Assembly: GCF_964204645.1 (NCBI RefSeq)
Contig: NC_134036.1
Location: 4,016,001-4,080,000 of the forward strand
Direction: 5' to 3'
Origin: Tubulanus polymorphus
Lineage: Eukaryota > Nemertea > Palaeonemertea > Tubulaniformes > Tubulanidae
DNA length: 64,000 bases
The position numbers and the translations under genes are program-made. The notes under the pieces were generated by a model. It ran no database searches and was not told where the DNA came from. It saw only the letters and a program-made list of their open reading frames with translations. Position 1 is the first letter of the stretch. Each line of letters begins with the position of its first letter. Of this stretch, positions 42,933 through 55,900 are shown piece after piece.

Positions 42933-45919
42933 TTACAACTGGAACAACTGTTCGTGCGCCGGTTCGAACCGCGCGACCGACTTGTTGATCTGCTGCGAGC
43001 GCACCTTCGACTTGATGACGAGTTCCGGCGACGACGTCGACGACGACGTGCCTGCCGCGTCGCTGTTGTGTTGACTGTCGAGGCTGTGTCCGCGCGGACG
43101 ACGCACGTAGCGCGACGTCTTCGCCGACAAGTGGTTCAACGGGTTGCGCTCGTCCGTGACCGAAAATCTAGAAAATAGAAACAAAAATATGACGCCCCGG
43201 AAAAACGTTATTAACCCTGTCGGTGCCGGAGATGATTTGAAAATTTAAGAAAATTCAACCCCAGCGTATTTAGGATAATGGGCATACCACTATCATGTCT
43301 ACACTGCGGTGCCGTGCATTGTTAGTTATTGATATTCAATTATGTACTTCGATTTTAAAAATATTCTTCTAACTCGACCGCCGATCACACATCTATATAT
43401 GTACTTTGATTTCCGATTTCAACATCAAACCCTGTTTCGCTCCCGGCAGGTGTGGTGGGTCTGTTAGGGACACTCAATCGAAAAATCAAACAAAATTTAC
43501 CAGCCAAATAAATAAATAATGGGGACAATCCCTATTTTAAGATTTAAAAAAAAAACATAAAAAAAAAAATTAATTAATTTAAAAAAAAATAAAAGTTATT
43601 GATATTCAACAGTGCTTGACAGGTGCTGCCATCTTTTATTAAAGACAATTACTAATTAGATCAATACACCGCGGCGTAATGTAGACATAATATAGCGGTA
43701 TGGCCGCTATTAAGCCCATCGCTGATTTATACACCGCACTGCGGTGTAGACACACTGAAAATGAGAAAGTAGGCTAAATCTTTATCCCTTCGATGACATA
43801 GTCGAATTGATGTCGTTCTACCCACTGAGTCAGACCGATCGAGAAATGATGGCTGCTTGCGTATATTTCCCTACGACATCATTTAATCGATGTGGTCGCA
43901 CGTAAATACTTCCAAAAAGATGGGTGACTTAACGAATCTCCCTACGACATCATCGAATTAATATCCATCCTTTTGGAAAGATTGTTGCCTTCACGAGTCT
44001 GCCTATGACATCATACAATTTATGTGACATCATCAAATTGACGTGGGTATAGTAAGGAACCCTTTCTGAAAAGATGGCTGCTTACGTCAAAATCCCCCTA
44101 TGACATCATGGAGTGGTTATGAACCCTTCCGAAACAATCAAATCAAACTTACTCCGTTTTTTGCTCCATCGCTTTCACGTCTTTTTTAATCTTCGCTAAA
44201 TTCACGTCGAACTTACTGAGAAAGTCTCGCGCCGATATCTCGACGGGCGGCGCCACCGCTGCGCCGCCGTCTTCCGTGCGCGAACGATTAGTCCTGTTTT
44301 TAGCGTTACTGTCACGACTATTAGATTTCGTATCGACCGCTGCCGCCGTCGTCGTGCAAATAACGGTGTCATTGTTGCCGACGCTACGACGCGGGCTATT
44401 CCGCGGACTAGATGCGGCGCGATGCCCCCTGGAGGTGAAACCCGTTGAAAAATTATGCTGCGCGAAATTCTCGCCACCATCGGCATTCGTCGAGTCTCCG
44501 TTTTGACCTTGGAAGGTCGCGTGTTCCGACGTGTGTACGAGCGGTATGAGCAGTTCGTCTCGTAGGTATAAACTGTCGTTCGTCCAAATTTTGTTCGCGC
44601 GTTTGATATGTTCCATCTGCAAGTGAGAGAACACAAGAGATCAGAGGAACAGGCAGGAAGGTATGATTTAGAAAGTGGAACTTTTACGATGACCAGCCTG
44701 CTTCTTGGGCGGACGGGTGGCTGGCTGTCCGAGGATGCATAGACCTTGGCTGAATAAATGACTCGAGCCAGTGGCGGCTGTGTTGTAGGCCTACAATAGT
44801 AGTACAGACCATCCACAAGGCGTCTAAATCTTCCGTGCTCAATCTTTACACGTCATAGCCAAAGGGATCATTCATTAATTACGTACGCATAAAATTTGAA
44901 TTTTTCAATCCCCTTCCCCCGCTGTACGCAAAATTGGCCATTTTTTCTTATACACTAAGCATTACAGTACGCGATTGCACTGACCCCTCCCCCCTCCCCT
45001 AATGCGTACGTAATAAATGAATGACCCCAAATGGAAAATGCCGGGCCCGGTTGCTCAAAAGTTGGTAAAAGATAACCAGTGGATAGATACCGTAGTAACG
45101 ATGAACTTTTAATTGTCACTATGTCAACAATCCACACTGGTTAACTCTAACCAACCTTTGAGCAACTGGCCCCAGGCAGGTATCTTTAGTTCTAGTTCTA
45201 CCTATTACTGGCCAATTTCAACATCTTGAAGATTTTTGCCAGGTACGGACTTTTGTTGTTAAATCAGTGAGTCGACGAGCACTGATATGTGTCCTGCCTG
45301 AATAGCAGGTTTCACTAGGATTCGAACCCTCAACCTCTCGGTTGTGAGTCAAACACCTTATCCACCATGACACACAGGACAGGACAATCTTTTATCTGGG
45401 ACCAGGCTCGATGCACAGCTAAGGACCGGACCAAGCGGAAGAAGTTTGTAACGGGCTTATGTCCCAGAAGGGAAGGGATGAGGAGGATTAAGAGAGAAAT
45501 GGAAAATGGATAAATGTTCCTTTCCCGTTCAATGGTCGGATCGGAAGGGTCGGTCGGTCCAAGCAACAAGTTGTTAGGCGACTTTTATTGATCTTATTGA
45601 TGAGAAATCGATCATTGATTGTTGTTTATATCGAAGAGAGTAGTTGCAGTTTCATTTCTTCCAATCAATCCTCCTCCTCAAACTGACTCCCCAGCCACTC
45701 ACCGAGCCATCGAGATGTCTGACTGGAGAATTTTGTTCTTACCGTTACGCCGTATTTCAGCGCGATTCCTTGCAACGTTTCGTCCTTCTCGACTTTGTGG
45801 TGGATATAGGTTTCAGTACGGGATATAGCCGCCCGCTTAGTCGTGCCGTAGTGGCCGTGAGATCGGGCCATTTTACCGAAAGAAGCCTTCTCTCCCGATC
45901 CACCGCCTCCGGTCGCCAT
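42933..45919 (-). CDS. LYSMD1/LYSMD2: LysM domain-containing protein, LYSMD1/2 type, complete
   Basis: Eukaryotic intracellular LysM protein; the cellular role of the family is poorly known. Coding exons (minus): 45919-45743, 44616-44153, 43167-42933. Product about 291 residues, longer than human LYSMD1 or LYSMD2 because of a Ser/Asn/Arg-rich middle. The LysM domain (about residues 39-84) reads YIHHKVEKDETLQGIALKYG, VT|MEHIKRANKIWTNDSLYL, RDELLIPL, split by intron 1 in phase 0. A second conserved block, ISARDFLSKFDVNLAKIKKD, precedes exon 3; LYSMD1/2 proteins share this SARDFLxxxD motif. The C-terminus ends EQLFQL, like LYSMD1. No signal peptide or TM segment, unlike LYSMD3/4. No other in-frame start lies nearby in the reading. 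Confidence 0.94.
43208..43762. mobile_element. Element family E, long copy in LYSMD intron 2
   Basis: Starts ccctgtcggtgccggagatg and ends gcactgcggtgtagacacac. It carries gacaggtgctgccat and an extra A/T-rich insert (about 43490-43610) with poly-A runs, which may be a separate insertion. Confidence 0.65.
43785..44125. repeat. Degenerate ~90-bp repeats in LYSMD intron 2
   Basis: Four diverged units sharing ctacgacatcat, aattgatgt, aagatggctgcttacgt. A similar tgatgtcatagggggattta occurs alone near 14690. Confidence 0.6.
44864..45028. mobile_element. MITE family C, copy 4 (LYSMD intron 1, inverted)
   Basis: Reverse-oriented copy (gggatcattcattaattacg at left, aatgacccc at right), flanked by AAA direct repeats. 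A family A copy follows 22 bp later. Confidence 0.87.
45050..45175. mobile_element. MITE family A, copy in LYSMD intron 1
   Basis: Well-kept uninterrupted copy: ends ggttgctcaaaagttggt and accaacctttgagcaactgg, centre gtagtaacgatgaactttt. Useful as the reference for interrupted copies. Confidence 0.85.
45240..45375 (-). mobile_element. tRNA-derived SINE in LYSMD intron 1
   Basis: Minus strand: A-box-like tggtggataagg near 45370-45356, gactcacaaccgagaggttg, B box GGGTTCGAATCC (45318-45329), then a non-tRNA body (cctgctattcaggcaggaca). Confidence 0.6.
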
Positions 45920-46564
45920 TTTGCGGGAGAACTGTCAAATAAATTTTTGAATTGAATTTACGAAAAAGGGGTCTTGACGGTGGCGCCATCTTGCTCATTT
46001 TGACCTCTTTTTAATGAGAATATGGTTATAAAATGTCCTGATTGCGTATTTTGTATGTTTCAAATATGTACCAGCATGTTAGTTTTACCTTTCCTAAAAT
46101 ACATTTGAATTTGAACATTTTTTGCGCATGTACGCCGCCGGATCACATGACCACCCATACTGGACAAAATGTCCGCGCCCATGAAATTGAAATAAAATCG
46201 AATATGCCTCTGAGAGGGCGATTTCTAGTCCTCGAATAACCACGAAATATCGACGATCTTAACATTTTAAAGAAGAATCATCGGTTATCCACGTGATGTC
46301 GTCATTTTACGCTAACTCTAGCCAACCGTAGAATACCGAATAAATGGAATAAATCGGGCTCGAACCGAAGCCACATTCAATATTCTGCGCGCGCCGCGTC
46401 ATCCAATGACGTCATTGTGCAGCGTTGACAGTTGGCTGTCGCCTTGCGTCTAGCACCAACCATTCCAGTACTATTGAGTTGTGGTGTTTACGTTGTCGTT
46501 ATTACTCGCAGTATTTTGGATTAAGTTAAGCCGTAATTCGACGGTTTTCGCAGTCTCTGTAAAC
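45920..46564. promoter_or_regulatory. Bidirectional promoter region between LYSMD and the FAS1 gene
   Basis: 645 bp separate the divergent start codons. CCAAT (46403-46407) overlaps a perfect CRE palindrome TGACGTCA (46407-46414), right after a CpG-rich ctgcgcgcgccgcgtc (46384-46399). CCAAT and CRE elements are common near bidirectional housekeeping promoters. No TATA box was seen at a convincing distance on either side. Confidence 0.6.
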
Positions 46565-49500
46565 ATGGATTTATTCGGTAGCGTTTTGTTGCTTATGTCG
46601 GTGATGTTGATGACCGCGACGGTCACCGGTCAACAAACGCTGACCGAGTGGATGGCGTCCCAGGGCGATCTCAGTCAGGTAGGTCGTGTCCTAGTTTCAC
46701 AATGTCAATAAATATCTCCAATCTGTCAAAACTACTAAGGATTTGTTCGATTTTAAATCCGTCAATTTCACTTTCAAATTTGTTTTGAATTTTGAATATC
46801 GATGTAGTTGGTTTTTGTATAGCCGTCAAAATGGCTATATCATTGTCTTTTCTACTGCTGATAAAACAAGTCTCAGATTTTTTTTGATTTGTGAAAAATG
46901 GGTGTTTCCTTCTCAGCAGGGCTTACTGTCAAAAATGAATTTCTTTGATTTAGGTAAATTTAAAAAATGGTTACCCAATAATGCTTCGATCGCTTTTAGT
47001 TAAACTTTTGATCTTGAATTTGTAAACAGTGTATTTTTAAGCATTTGTTTGAAATTGATTAATCGATTTTGAAATTAGTTATAGAATAAATTTTTAGATT
47101 AAAAAAAAGGTTTTTCTTCAGACAGAAGTTAGTTGCAAAATATAATGTTCAAAACTATCGGAAATGATTGAGACATTTGTCCATAGCAAGTTTTTTAAAA
47201 ACTTTTTCGAATTTGTTGCATCTGACAAGCAAGGTTCCATACATTATCATCACAGGAGGACTCACAAATATAAACATTGAATTGAATTTTCTACTGATGA
47301 TTGTTGGATTAAATAGGTTATTATTCAAAGAAAAAAGTCATTTCAATTTTGATTAAGATTTAGTCTTTAGAGGAAATCAAACGCAAAGACCAACTTACTA
47401 TTTAGCGAATATGGCGAATTCAGTGGAATCCTCGATTGCAACGGTATCCTACAATTTCAGGTTTATCGAATTGGAATTGAAAATTAGCAATTTTTTTCAT
47501 ACTTCAACCATTTCCAGCTTCCATGGTTTATGGAGAGAGAGAGTCCTATAATATATACGTATTTACAAAATGACTGAAAATATTAACTTTTCATGGAATA
47601 GGGCCAATGTGCTATTTACAGTATCGGAGTGATCTAGGCCTATATTCATCTAAGCCTATTTTTTGATGTATTATGCTAACTGGGTTGTCGGATTTTGTTG
47701 AACCAAAATTGTTGGGATGTCTTTACGTAAGACACGTCATCTGGTGGCACGAGTCTTTGAAATACATTAAGATAAAGATTAAGATCAGATAAAACCGAGT
47801 TAGCGCAAAAATTCGACGAGTGCAAATCTGTTTAGAACGTATTGGATAAGAATTGATATTTTCTGCCGGCACTGAGAAAGCAAGCATACATCGGTATTAG
47901 CGCAGGTCTGACTGAAATAGAGAGAGAGCTCTTGATCCAGTTGAAATTCAACTAGAATAACATCGCCTTATTTCCGAGTACCGTACGAGTGATCTTTATT
48001 TGTGAATTGAAACGATTTCGCGAAATATTTTCTTTTCGATTGCACGATGAGACCGTTTCAGCCGAGGCCTATTAGCCTGACCTGAACCTCCGTAAATCTT
48101 CGAACCAGTCTAGCCCTTTTTTACTGTCAGTCAGTGTCGATAGGGACCCAACAGGATGAATGCTACCGTGGCGCAATTGATAATTCGAACTGCAACTAAA
48201 GGAGTGCTGGAAATTTTCTGGCCTGCTCGCAAGGACATTTTCTGTCTGGTTTTGCATTTCGAAATCTGTTGCTCTGTTTGTGTGAAAATTATTTGTCCTG
48301 TTTTCATGACATTTGGACATGTCCTGTGTTTGCATGGACAAATTACATTTTTGTCCTGTTTTCATGGACATTTTTTGTCGACTGCTGCAAATTTTGCATA
48401 GGAGTAACGTTGAACCCAAATGGACTACGCGAAATGCGAAAATCATGCTGAACCAGGGGCCTAGGACTCTTGATTCCTTAAAACCTCCTTCAAAACAGAA
48501 AATCCTTCGAGGATGATAATTACCTACACAGTTTACGGAGATAAACAGTACCGATTTAGGAGGAGTCTACTGTAATTGGGATATGAAAGTGATGCAGACG
48601 CTTCCTCGAAATTTGAAATCTTTTCTTTAGAAACTCCTTATATCCAGGAATAACCGATCTGTAGTAGGGACCTTGCATAGGCCTAGTTATCTGTAATCGA
48701 ACTAGGGTTCTTCTTCTCTGGCCTATTCCGAAACCTAGGCTTCGTTTTCGCGATCTCGAGTAATGGCCGCGGATTCGTGAAAAATCTCGCCGAGCACATA
48801 GGTGCCCCGATCGATTCTGCCCTGGACAGAGTGGATCTTTTAAACGAATTCACATTTGACACAGTTAGTTAACGCGTAGATGTCTCTCATTTGAATTGAA
48901 TGAGCATTAAATTCTAATCGTTAGTGTGTAATATCGTGTACATGTTCGCCTATTCATATATGCGTGCACAGGTAGGCCTTCGAGCCTAGTAGTAAAGTAG
49001 ACCTACAAGCGGCACATAGCAAATTCCGCACGTAGGCCTATACCACCGCGTAATAACCCGAATCGGGACGCGTTTGGTTTTTAAGGAGAAAGACAATCGA
49101 GTGTTTTCGACAATATGCGAAACGAAATGGCTGAAGGCGCACAATACAAAAACGTGTCCTCGTTCGTCTAAATATAGTCGGTCTCTCTCTCTCGCGAAGA
49201 ACGGGTTTGATTTCAACGGGCGTTTCCGGGCGGTTTTGTCGCTCTTGAAAGTTTTGATTTATCGGCATCGTTTCTTTCTAATTGCGCGCCGCGAATTCCT
49301 ATACGCGTATATGGTTTTTTTTTAGCAGGGCTACCTATACAGACATTAGTTCAGAACTTCACCTGAGACGTTTTAAATCGAAAATGAACTACAAACACCA
49401 GGCATTAGACATTTTATCAGCGCGCTTTCAAAAACTGATCTTGCACACTTCGCATGTGTTCAGTGCTTCACCTGAGACATTTCTAATTCAAAATCAACTA

Positions 49501-49860
49501 CAGACACCAGATATTAAAACATTCACGATTGTATTTGTCATTTTGAAACCGAATTGCCAATATCAATGACATAGTGCACATCGACTCGCACAGAACCCCT
49601 TTATTAACGCATAGTAGGTAACTATATATATATATATATATATTATATATATTTATATTAGAAACATTATTGTAACGGTTTTTACGGGCGTCAAAAATAT
49701 CTCGTTATCCGGTGGTGGTATTTCGCGTCAGGTCAGGCTGTTTTAGTTACGGTTCGTCGTAATCAAATATATTCGTGTCGAGTTAAGAATACAAATATTT
49801 GTAACTCGTTTATCAAGATTTTCACATGCGGTTCAAATATATCTCTTTTCGACGAAAAGT

Positions 49861-49933
<73 letters not shown>

Positions 49934-52900
49934 GAGTCCATGTGCTCCATTGCACTATGTGTGCCTGTGAACCAGACGACGCTTGTTAAGAATTGTCGAG
50001 GGTCTCAACACGACATTTTTCTCAATGATTCGAGGTGTTTTGAGGTTACGCAAATTTGTTCAACGTCGACGGTAAGCGGAATGCTCTTGCACTCTTACGG
50101 AGACCTGTAGACCCATTTATTTATGAAGAGACCCATTTATTTACGAAGATCGTATGTTTGCAATTTTTTTATCAGGCCAGGGTTTTGTGTTATTCTGGTT
50201 TTTTTTTAGGGTGGCGATTGATTTGATTCTGGATCCAGTTCCACAGTTGTGCGGGTTTAATTTGACTCTGGATCTGCCCAGTTCCACAGTTGTGTGGGTT
50301 TAACCAGACTCGGGATCTGCCAATTATTGCATTTGTGTGGTATAATAGTGGACCCAGTTCCACACTTTGTGGGTTTAATTTGACTGTGGAACCAGATCCA
50401 CAGTTGTGTAGACCGTAAGATTAGACTATGGATCCAGTTCCTTTTCTCGAAACCCCGCAGATCTCCACCAGTCTTCGAAATGTTCAAGAAATTCCCTGAT
50501 GCTGACTCAAATCAATATTTCAAAAAAAATCTAAAAATGAAAATACTGTCTTCATACTTGAATATTTAAATAGCGTAGGTATATAAAAGTGCCTCTGTTG
50601 ACACAGTTGTAGGTAAAGTACAAACGTGTTAGTACTATTTTTTCGATCGTGGTTTTATCGATATTCGTGGTTACGAGGGCCGTGTTTGTCTGTGTCTACG
50701 TCGTTCGGCCTTGCGGTGCGGTGCGGTGCGCGATGTATTTTTTTGCAGCGTATCGAGTAGCGTTGATATGTAATATGTATATATATATATCATCGGAAAC
50801 TCGGTGTTTGTATTGTCTGATTTCGAATTCGTGTATTTGCTTAAAAACGACAGTGGACAAATAAAACTTTAGACTTGTCAGATTCGAAAATATATAGGAA
50901 TCTTATAAGCAGATGCCATCACGAGTCCAGAAGCTTATTTTATCGGACCAAGATATGAATGGTTCAAAATAGAATGGTTCTGAGAGTTACTTTCAGTTAG
51001 CACATGGTGGCACAAATTGTAACCACTGGATGCACACAGCGGATATTTTGTCAATAGATGGAAAATAGATGGTGGAATTGATATGGCCGGTTTCGTCCAT
51101 CAGCTCAAAGCTGTTTGGAAGTACTGGGAGAAAATGCGCAAGATTTCAATAAATTTTTTCCCATTCTACTAAATCGATGCTTGACCTAGTTTTATGACAT
51201 CACAGGGAAAGCCCTTCAGAAGGGCATCATCACTTGGAAATCCCTCTAGAAGGGCTTTCCCAGTGACATCATTATGGAGAACTGTTCTACCATGTACTTG
51301 TGACTTATAGGGGAAACCCATTACCATGTATATCAGTTGAACATGCTTACTACACAGTCTACGATGATTTCATCTTTATCAGCTCTTTATACGTAATTGC
51401 AAATCCAAGAACAAATCGATTTTTGTGCTCAAAACTAAAACGTACTCAGTTGATCCTACTGAACCCATGGTCCTTTATTAGCTATAGTGGCCATCTAGTT
51501 CGAATGCCTGCTATATCTTAAGACTATCATTGACTCCCATGATGTCGTCATCAGGTGCCAGCTTCGAAATCCCCGTGACGGAGGATGGCGGTTTGTACCA
51601 TCGCAGGGTGACATCAGGTTTGAATCTCTGGTAGGGAGGAACGTGGTACTGTAGAGTCTCACGATGCCATCAGGTTCGAATCCCTGCGAGGGAGGAACGT
51701 GGTAGAGTCTCTGGATGGATGCCATCAGGTTCGAATCCCTGGGAGGAAGGAACGTGGCAGAGTCTCACGATGCCATCAGGTTCGAATCCCTGCCAGTGAG
51801 GAGTGTGGCATAGTCTCGCGATGCCATCATGTTCAAATCCCTGCGAGGACGGAACATGGCAGAGTCTCTAGGTGCCATCCTGTGTATTATATTTTACTTC
51901 CCTAAACCAAATGTAAATTGATATCGACCGATCTGAATAGAAAGAGAAAATGACTCATTCAGCTGAGCAGATTTATTATCGACCTATATAGGCCTATATA
52001 ATACTGGTACAGACAAATATTGAAATAAGTAACATCAGTTTCTATTAAAAAAAAAAAAGAAAAACTAATCGATTTTTTTTCGCATTAACGGAATGTTAAA
52101 TCGAATTTTCGATTCAATATACATCGTCTACAGATAATTAATCATAATAGATACTCATTTCCGATAACGCTGAATGTGAGGGCTATATCAGCTTGCGCAG
52201 CTGCTGACTGCGTGTTTTTCCTATACGCAAAGCTGCTGCATTCGGGCCTGTAAATACTGCTGCGCAAAAATGTCATTCATCGCAGTGTAAAATAGACGAC
52301 TAGAAAAGGGAAAAATGCACGACAGGAAAAATTACTTAGTCAAACACGAGGTTAATTACGATATGTTCATATTTTCGCCGGCTGCTTGTCAGAATACGCA
52401 CTTCGATTTGTGTGCTTAGCTGGCTTTCTTCGATGCAAATAGGCCTTTGTCAATCTGCAGGCTCTAGAACCACTACCACCACCTTCCTTTCAGACATTCA
52501 TTCAATTACTGATGAAGTGGGATGTGCGGTTTGAAAGTGATAAAATGATACCGATAAAATGTCTAATATCTTGTGTTTGTAGTTGATTTTCAATTAGAAA
52601 TGTCTCCTGTGATGCGGTGAACTCATGTGAAGTGTGGACGATCAGTTTTTGAAAATCAGTCGATCGGATACTCGCGAATAAAGGACAGACTCCAGTCTGA
52701 TTTTTATGGGATCCAGTATTTAAGACCTTTCAGTGCGTCTACACCGCAGTGCGATGTATAGATAGGTGAAGGACATTGCTAGTACACCGCATGGCGCTGT
52801 ATTGATGTTAATAAAAAGTAATTAGTTTCTATACCCTATATTGATAGATGCCAGCACCTGTCAAACATAGTGAAATATTAGTTACTAATGATACACTGCA

Positions 52901-55900
52901 CTGCAGTGTAGACACACCTTAGCGGTATGCCTGTTATTCAACGCACTGGGGTGCACGTTTCGGAAAATGTCAAATCATCGTCAGCACTTTCGGGTATTGA
53001 TTAGTCAACGGTGAAAGCGTAAACGCCCTTTTTTGCGTAACGCGGGAAAAATTGATAATTCTAATTCGATATAGATATTGCAGTTATATTCGACCGAGCG
53101 CTAGACAAACATTAACACGTATAGCGTAGTAGATCGGGAGCCTCTATTCGTACATACACGCGGTGACACTGCCACTTCAAAGCTGTGCGTGAATTTTTTT
53201 TTAGGCGCACTGCTATCGACTTGATTGTATAGTTCTAAGCGGTTGAGGACGTATAATGAGCTGGAATTAATGCAGTCGACGACAGGTTGTTTTTCGAAAG
53301 CGAAATCAATTCGTCAATTTCCTGTATATGATATTAGAGAGCGTACCGGTTTTTATCGGACGGATACGTCGGTGCGATCTACACAGACTATTAAGGGGTC
53401 ATTCATTTATTACGTACCCATTAGGGGAGAGGGAGGGGTCAGTGCAATTGCATACTGTAATGCTTACTGTATATGAAAAAATGGCCGATTTTGCGTACAG
53501 AGGGGGGGGGGGTTGAAAATTTCAAATTCTAGGCGTACGTAATAAATAAATGATCCCTAAGATAATCGCCGGTCTTAGGTGTGAGGATGTTGCATTCGCA
53601 AACAGTGTCGAGTAGTAATAAGCAGGTTCGAGTCCTACCGGAGCTGCTTACTGCGTGCGGGCAACTCCTCAAAAGCCGCGGTCCTGTCGTGAGGTTAGAT
53701 GAACAATCCAATGAGGGCGGTCTTCGTAAACGAGAATCATTCAGTACCCAGTAAGGTTCGAGTCCCGCTGGAAGATGCTCTGACGGCGTGTGGGCTTCAA
53801 AGTGTCTAGAAGTCGAGAAGATCTAAACTATGCTAAGCAAAACAAAAACAATCATTCAATTCAATCGATTTTGATTGATTGATTGATTTTATTTTCATAG
53901 AACATAGTTTAGTATAATAATTTATCTTACAAAATACCACAATGAACTATGAAGCCCCGGTGACTATGAAATGGATGATGACAATGATACAATGTCAATA
54001 TTATAAGGCTTATCTATGGTAAGCTATTTTCAAAACAACATACAACATACAATGGTAATACTACAAAAACTATTATATAACATAAACATACCATGATAGA
54101 ATATTTCGATGATATGATAAGGAAGGTTTAGAAGGCAGCCTGCCTTAAAAGAAGGTTCCCTGACTATATATAAGCTATATACAAGATGATGTCATAGGTA
54201 GATTGCGAAGGCATCCATCTTATATCTATCCGTTATCATCGACCGGTCGTTCAGGTATACATCTTATTGTCATCGCAATGAACTAAACAATTACTTTAAA
54301 AAAAAAACAAACCGCGATGTCATTTTCGTACACGTGTCGACCGAACGAGACGCGTTCGAAAGCTCTTGTTTTATTCGACGATAAACGCAGAAGTAGTCGA
54401 TCGACTCGGTATTTTATGTTCGAGATCGCGGAGATGTCGGAGCCACCAGATGTTTGCGTCGTCGAAGCCCCTACCTCTATGTACACGTATATAAACCTAT
54501 CTATCTATATATCGACTATATTCTATTACCGCTGCTGCTGTAGATCGTACCTATTTGCGAAACGGTTTTCGTCGACAGCTGTTTTTTCGCCGCGACGTTA
54601 TCGCCATCGCAGATATTTCTAATCGGTGCCCAGCACCTCGCGTGTCGTCGTTCGATTTCGCGATGATTATCGCGATTTCGATTATATCTCCGTTGGTATC
54701 TATCGATCGTCGGGTGCAGACCTGCCTCCTCGCGATATGTTCAATTCGTCCAACCCCCTGATATCTCATAAACGGGAAACTATAGCAGTTGGTCCGCGCC
54801 GAATTTGGCACGGCTCGAAAAACGCTTGTGACATCGCCGCTTATATCATAACGCCTGGTTCGCGGCAGTATGGCAAAACGGTAAAGGCCCATCTAGTTGG
54901 GCTCACTGTTTAAGGCGCCATGCTGGTCGAATGGCAGAATTCGGTCATCTTTGGTAGAGTCGCATTGTAGGGTTAATCGGATCATACAAATATGTATTTT
55001 AAGCCAATGGTCTCAATGATGAAACGACCCGCTACAGATTTAAGATTAGTAGTATTCACCTGGGACATTTTCTCACGTGTTCACTACTTTACCTAAGATG
55101 ATTTTAATCGAAAATGAACTACAAACACCAGACATTAGACATTTTATCAGCGCGCTTTCAAAAACTGATCGTCCACACTTCACATGCGTTCAGTGCTTCA
55201 CCTGAGATGTTTTTGATTGGAAATGAACTACAAACACCTAATATTAGACATCTTTATCAGTACACTTGCAAAAACTGATCGTCCACACTTCACGTGTTCG
55301 CAGGACATTAATTTCAGACATTTTTCATCGAAAATGAAGTGACAAACACCGGATACAAGACATTCTATCAGGAACGGTCTGAGTGAGGCCTCGACAAAAC
55401 GAGGAGTTTTCCGGTTGGGACTTTACTGCGTCTATCGGTAAAGATAGGTTAAGCGACGAATAAGGAACGACTAAGAATCGAACGAGTTATTAAAGCGTTT
55501 TTAGAGAGACGACAAGAAGCGCGCAGCTAAATTAATTACTCGCGCGCCAGCTGCGACACGACCGCGAATACAGTAACACCTGCGTTTATAGACCAACACC
55601 TAACATCAGCTCATATCATCGTATATGATAATATGTATACAATATAGATTATAGATTGAATACAGTGTTCGTCTGCGTTCATCTTCTTATTGTGTTAGAG
55701 CTAATAGATTTGTTAACTGCATACAACTTCCATATTGAGTCGGGATTTGCGGGGTTTCGCAAATCCGTTAAGAATGCGAAGGTGGTCACAATCATCATTG
55801 TAGTTTTGAATACTCCGCGGTCGCAAGATGTCTTAACATCTATCGAAGCGGAGCTCGGAGATTTCTATATTATGTTTCTTTATCCTGTAATTTCAAATAT

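Noticed and set aside
42954-43178. Arg-rich plus-strand ORF
   Set aside because: Antisense shadow of LYSMD exon 3.
44202-44816. 204-codon minus-strand ORF overlapping LYSMD exon 2
   Set aside because: Different frame from the LYSMD domain sequence. Arg/Ser-rich shadow of a real exon.
51570-51885. CRISPR-like array of regular ~51-bp repeats
   Set aside because: The host is an animal, the spacing is head-to-tail with no unique spacers, and the same unit forms the ends of palindromic elements.
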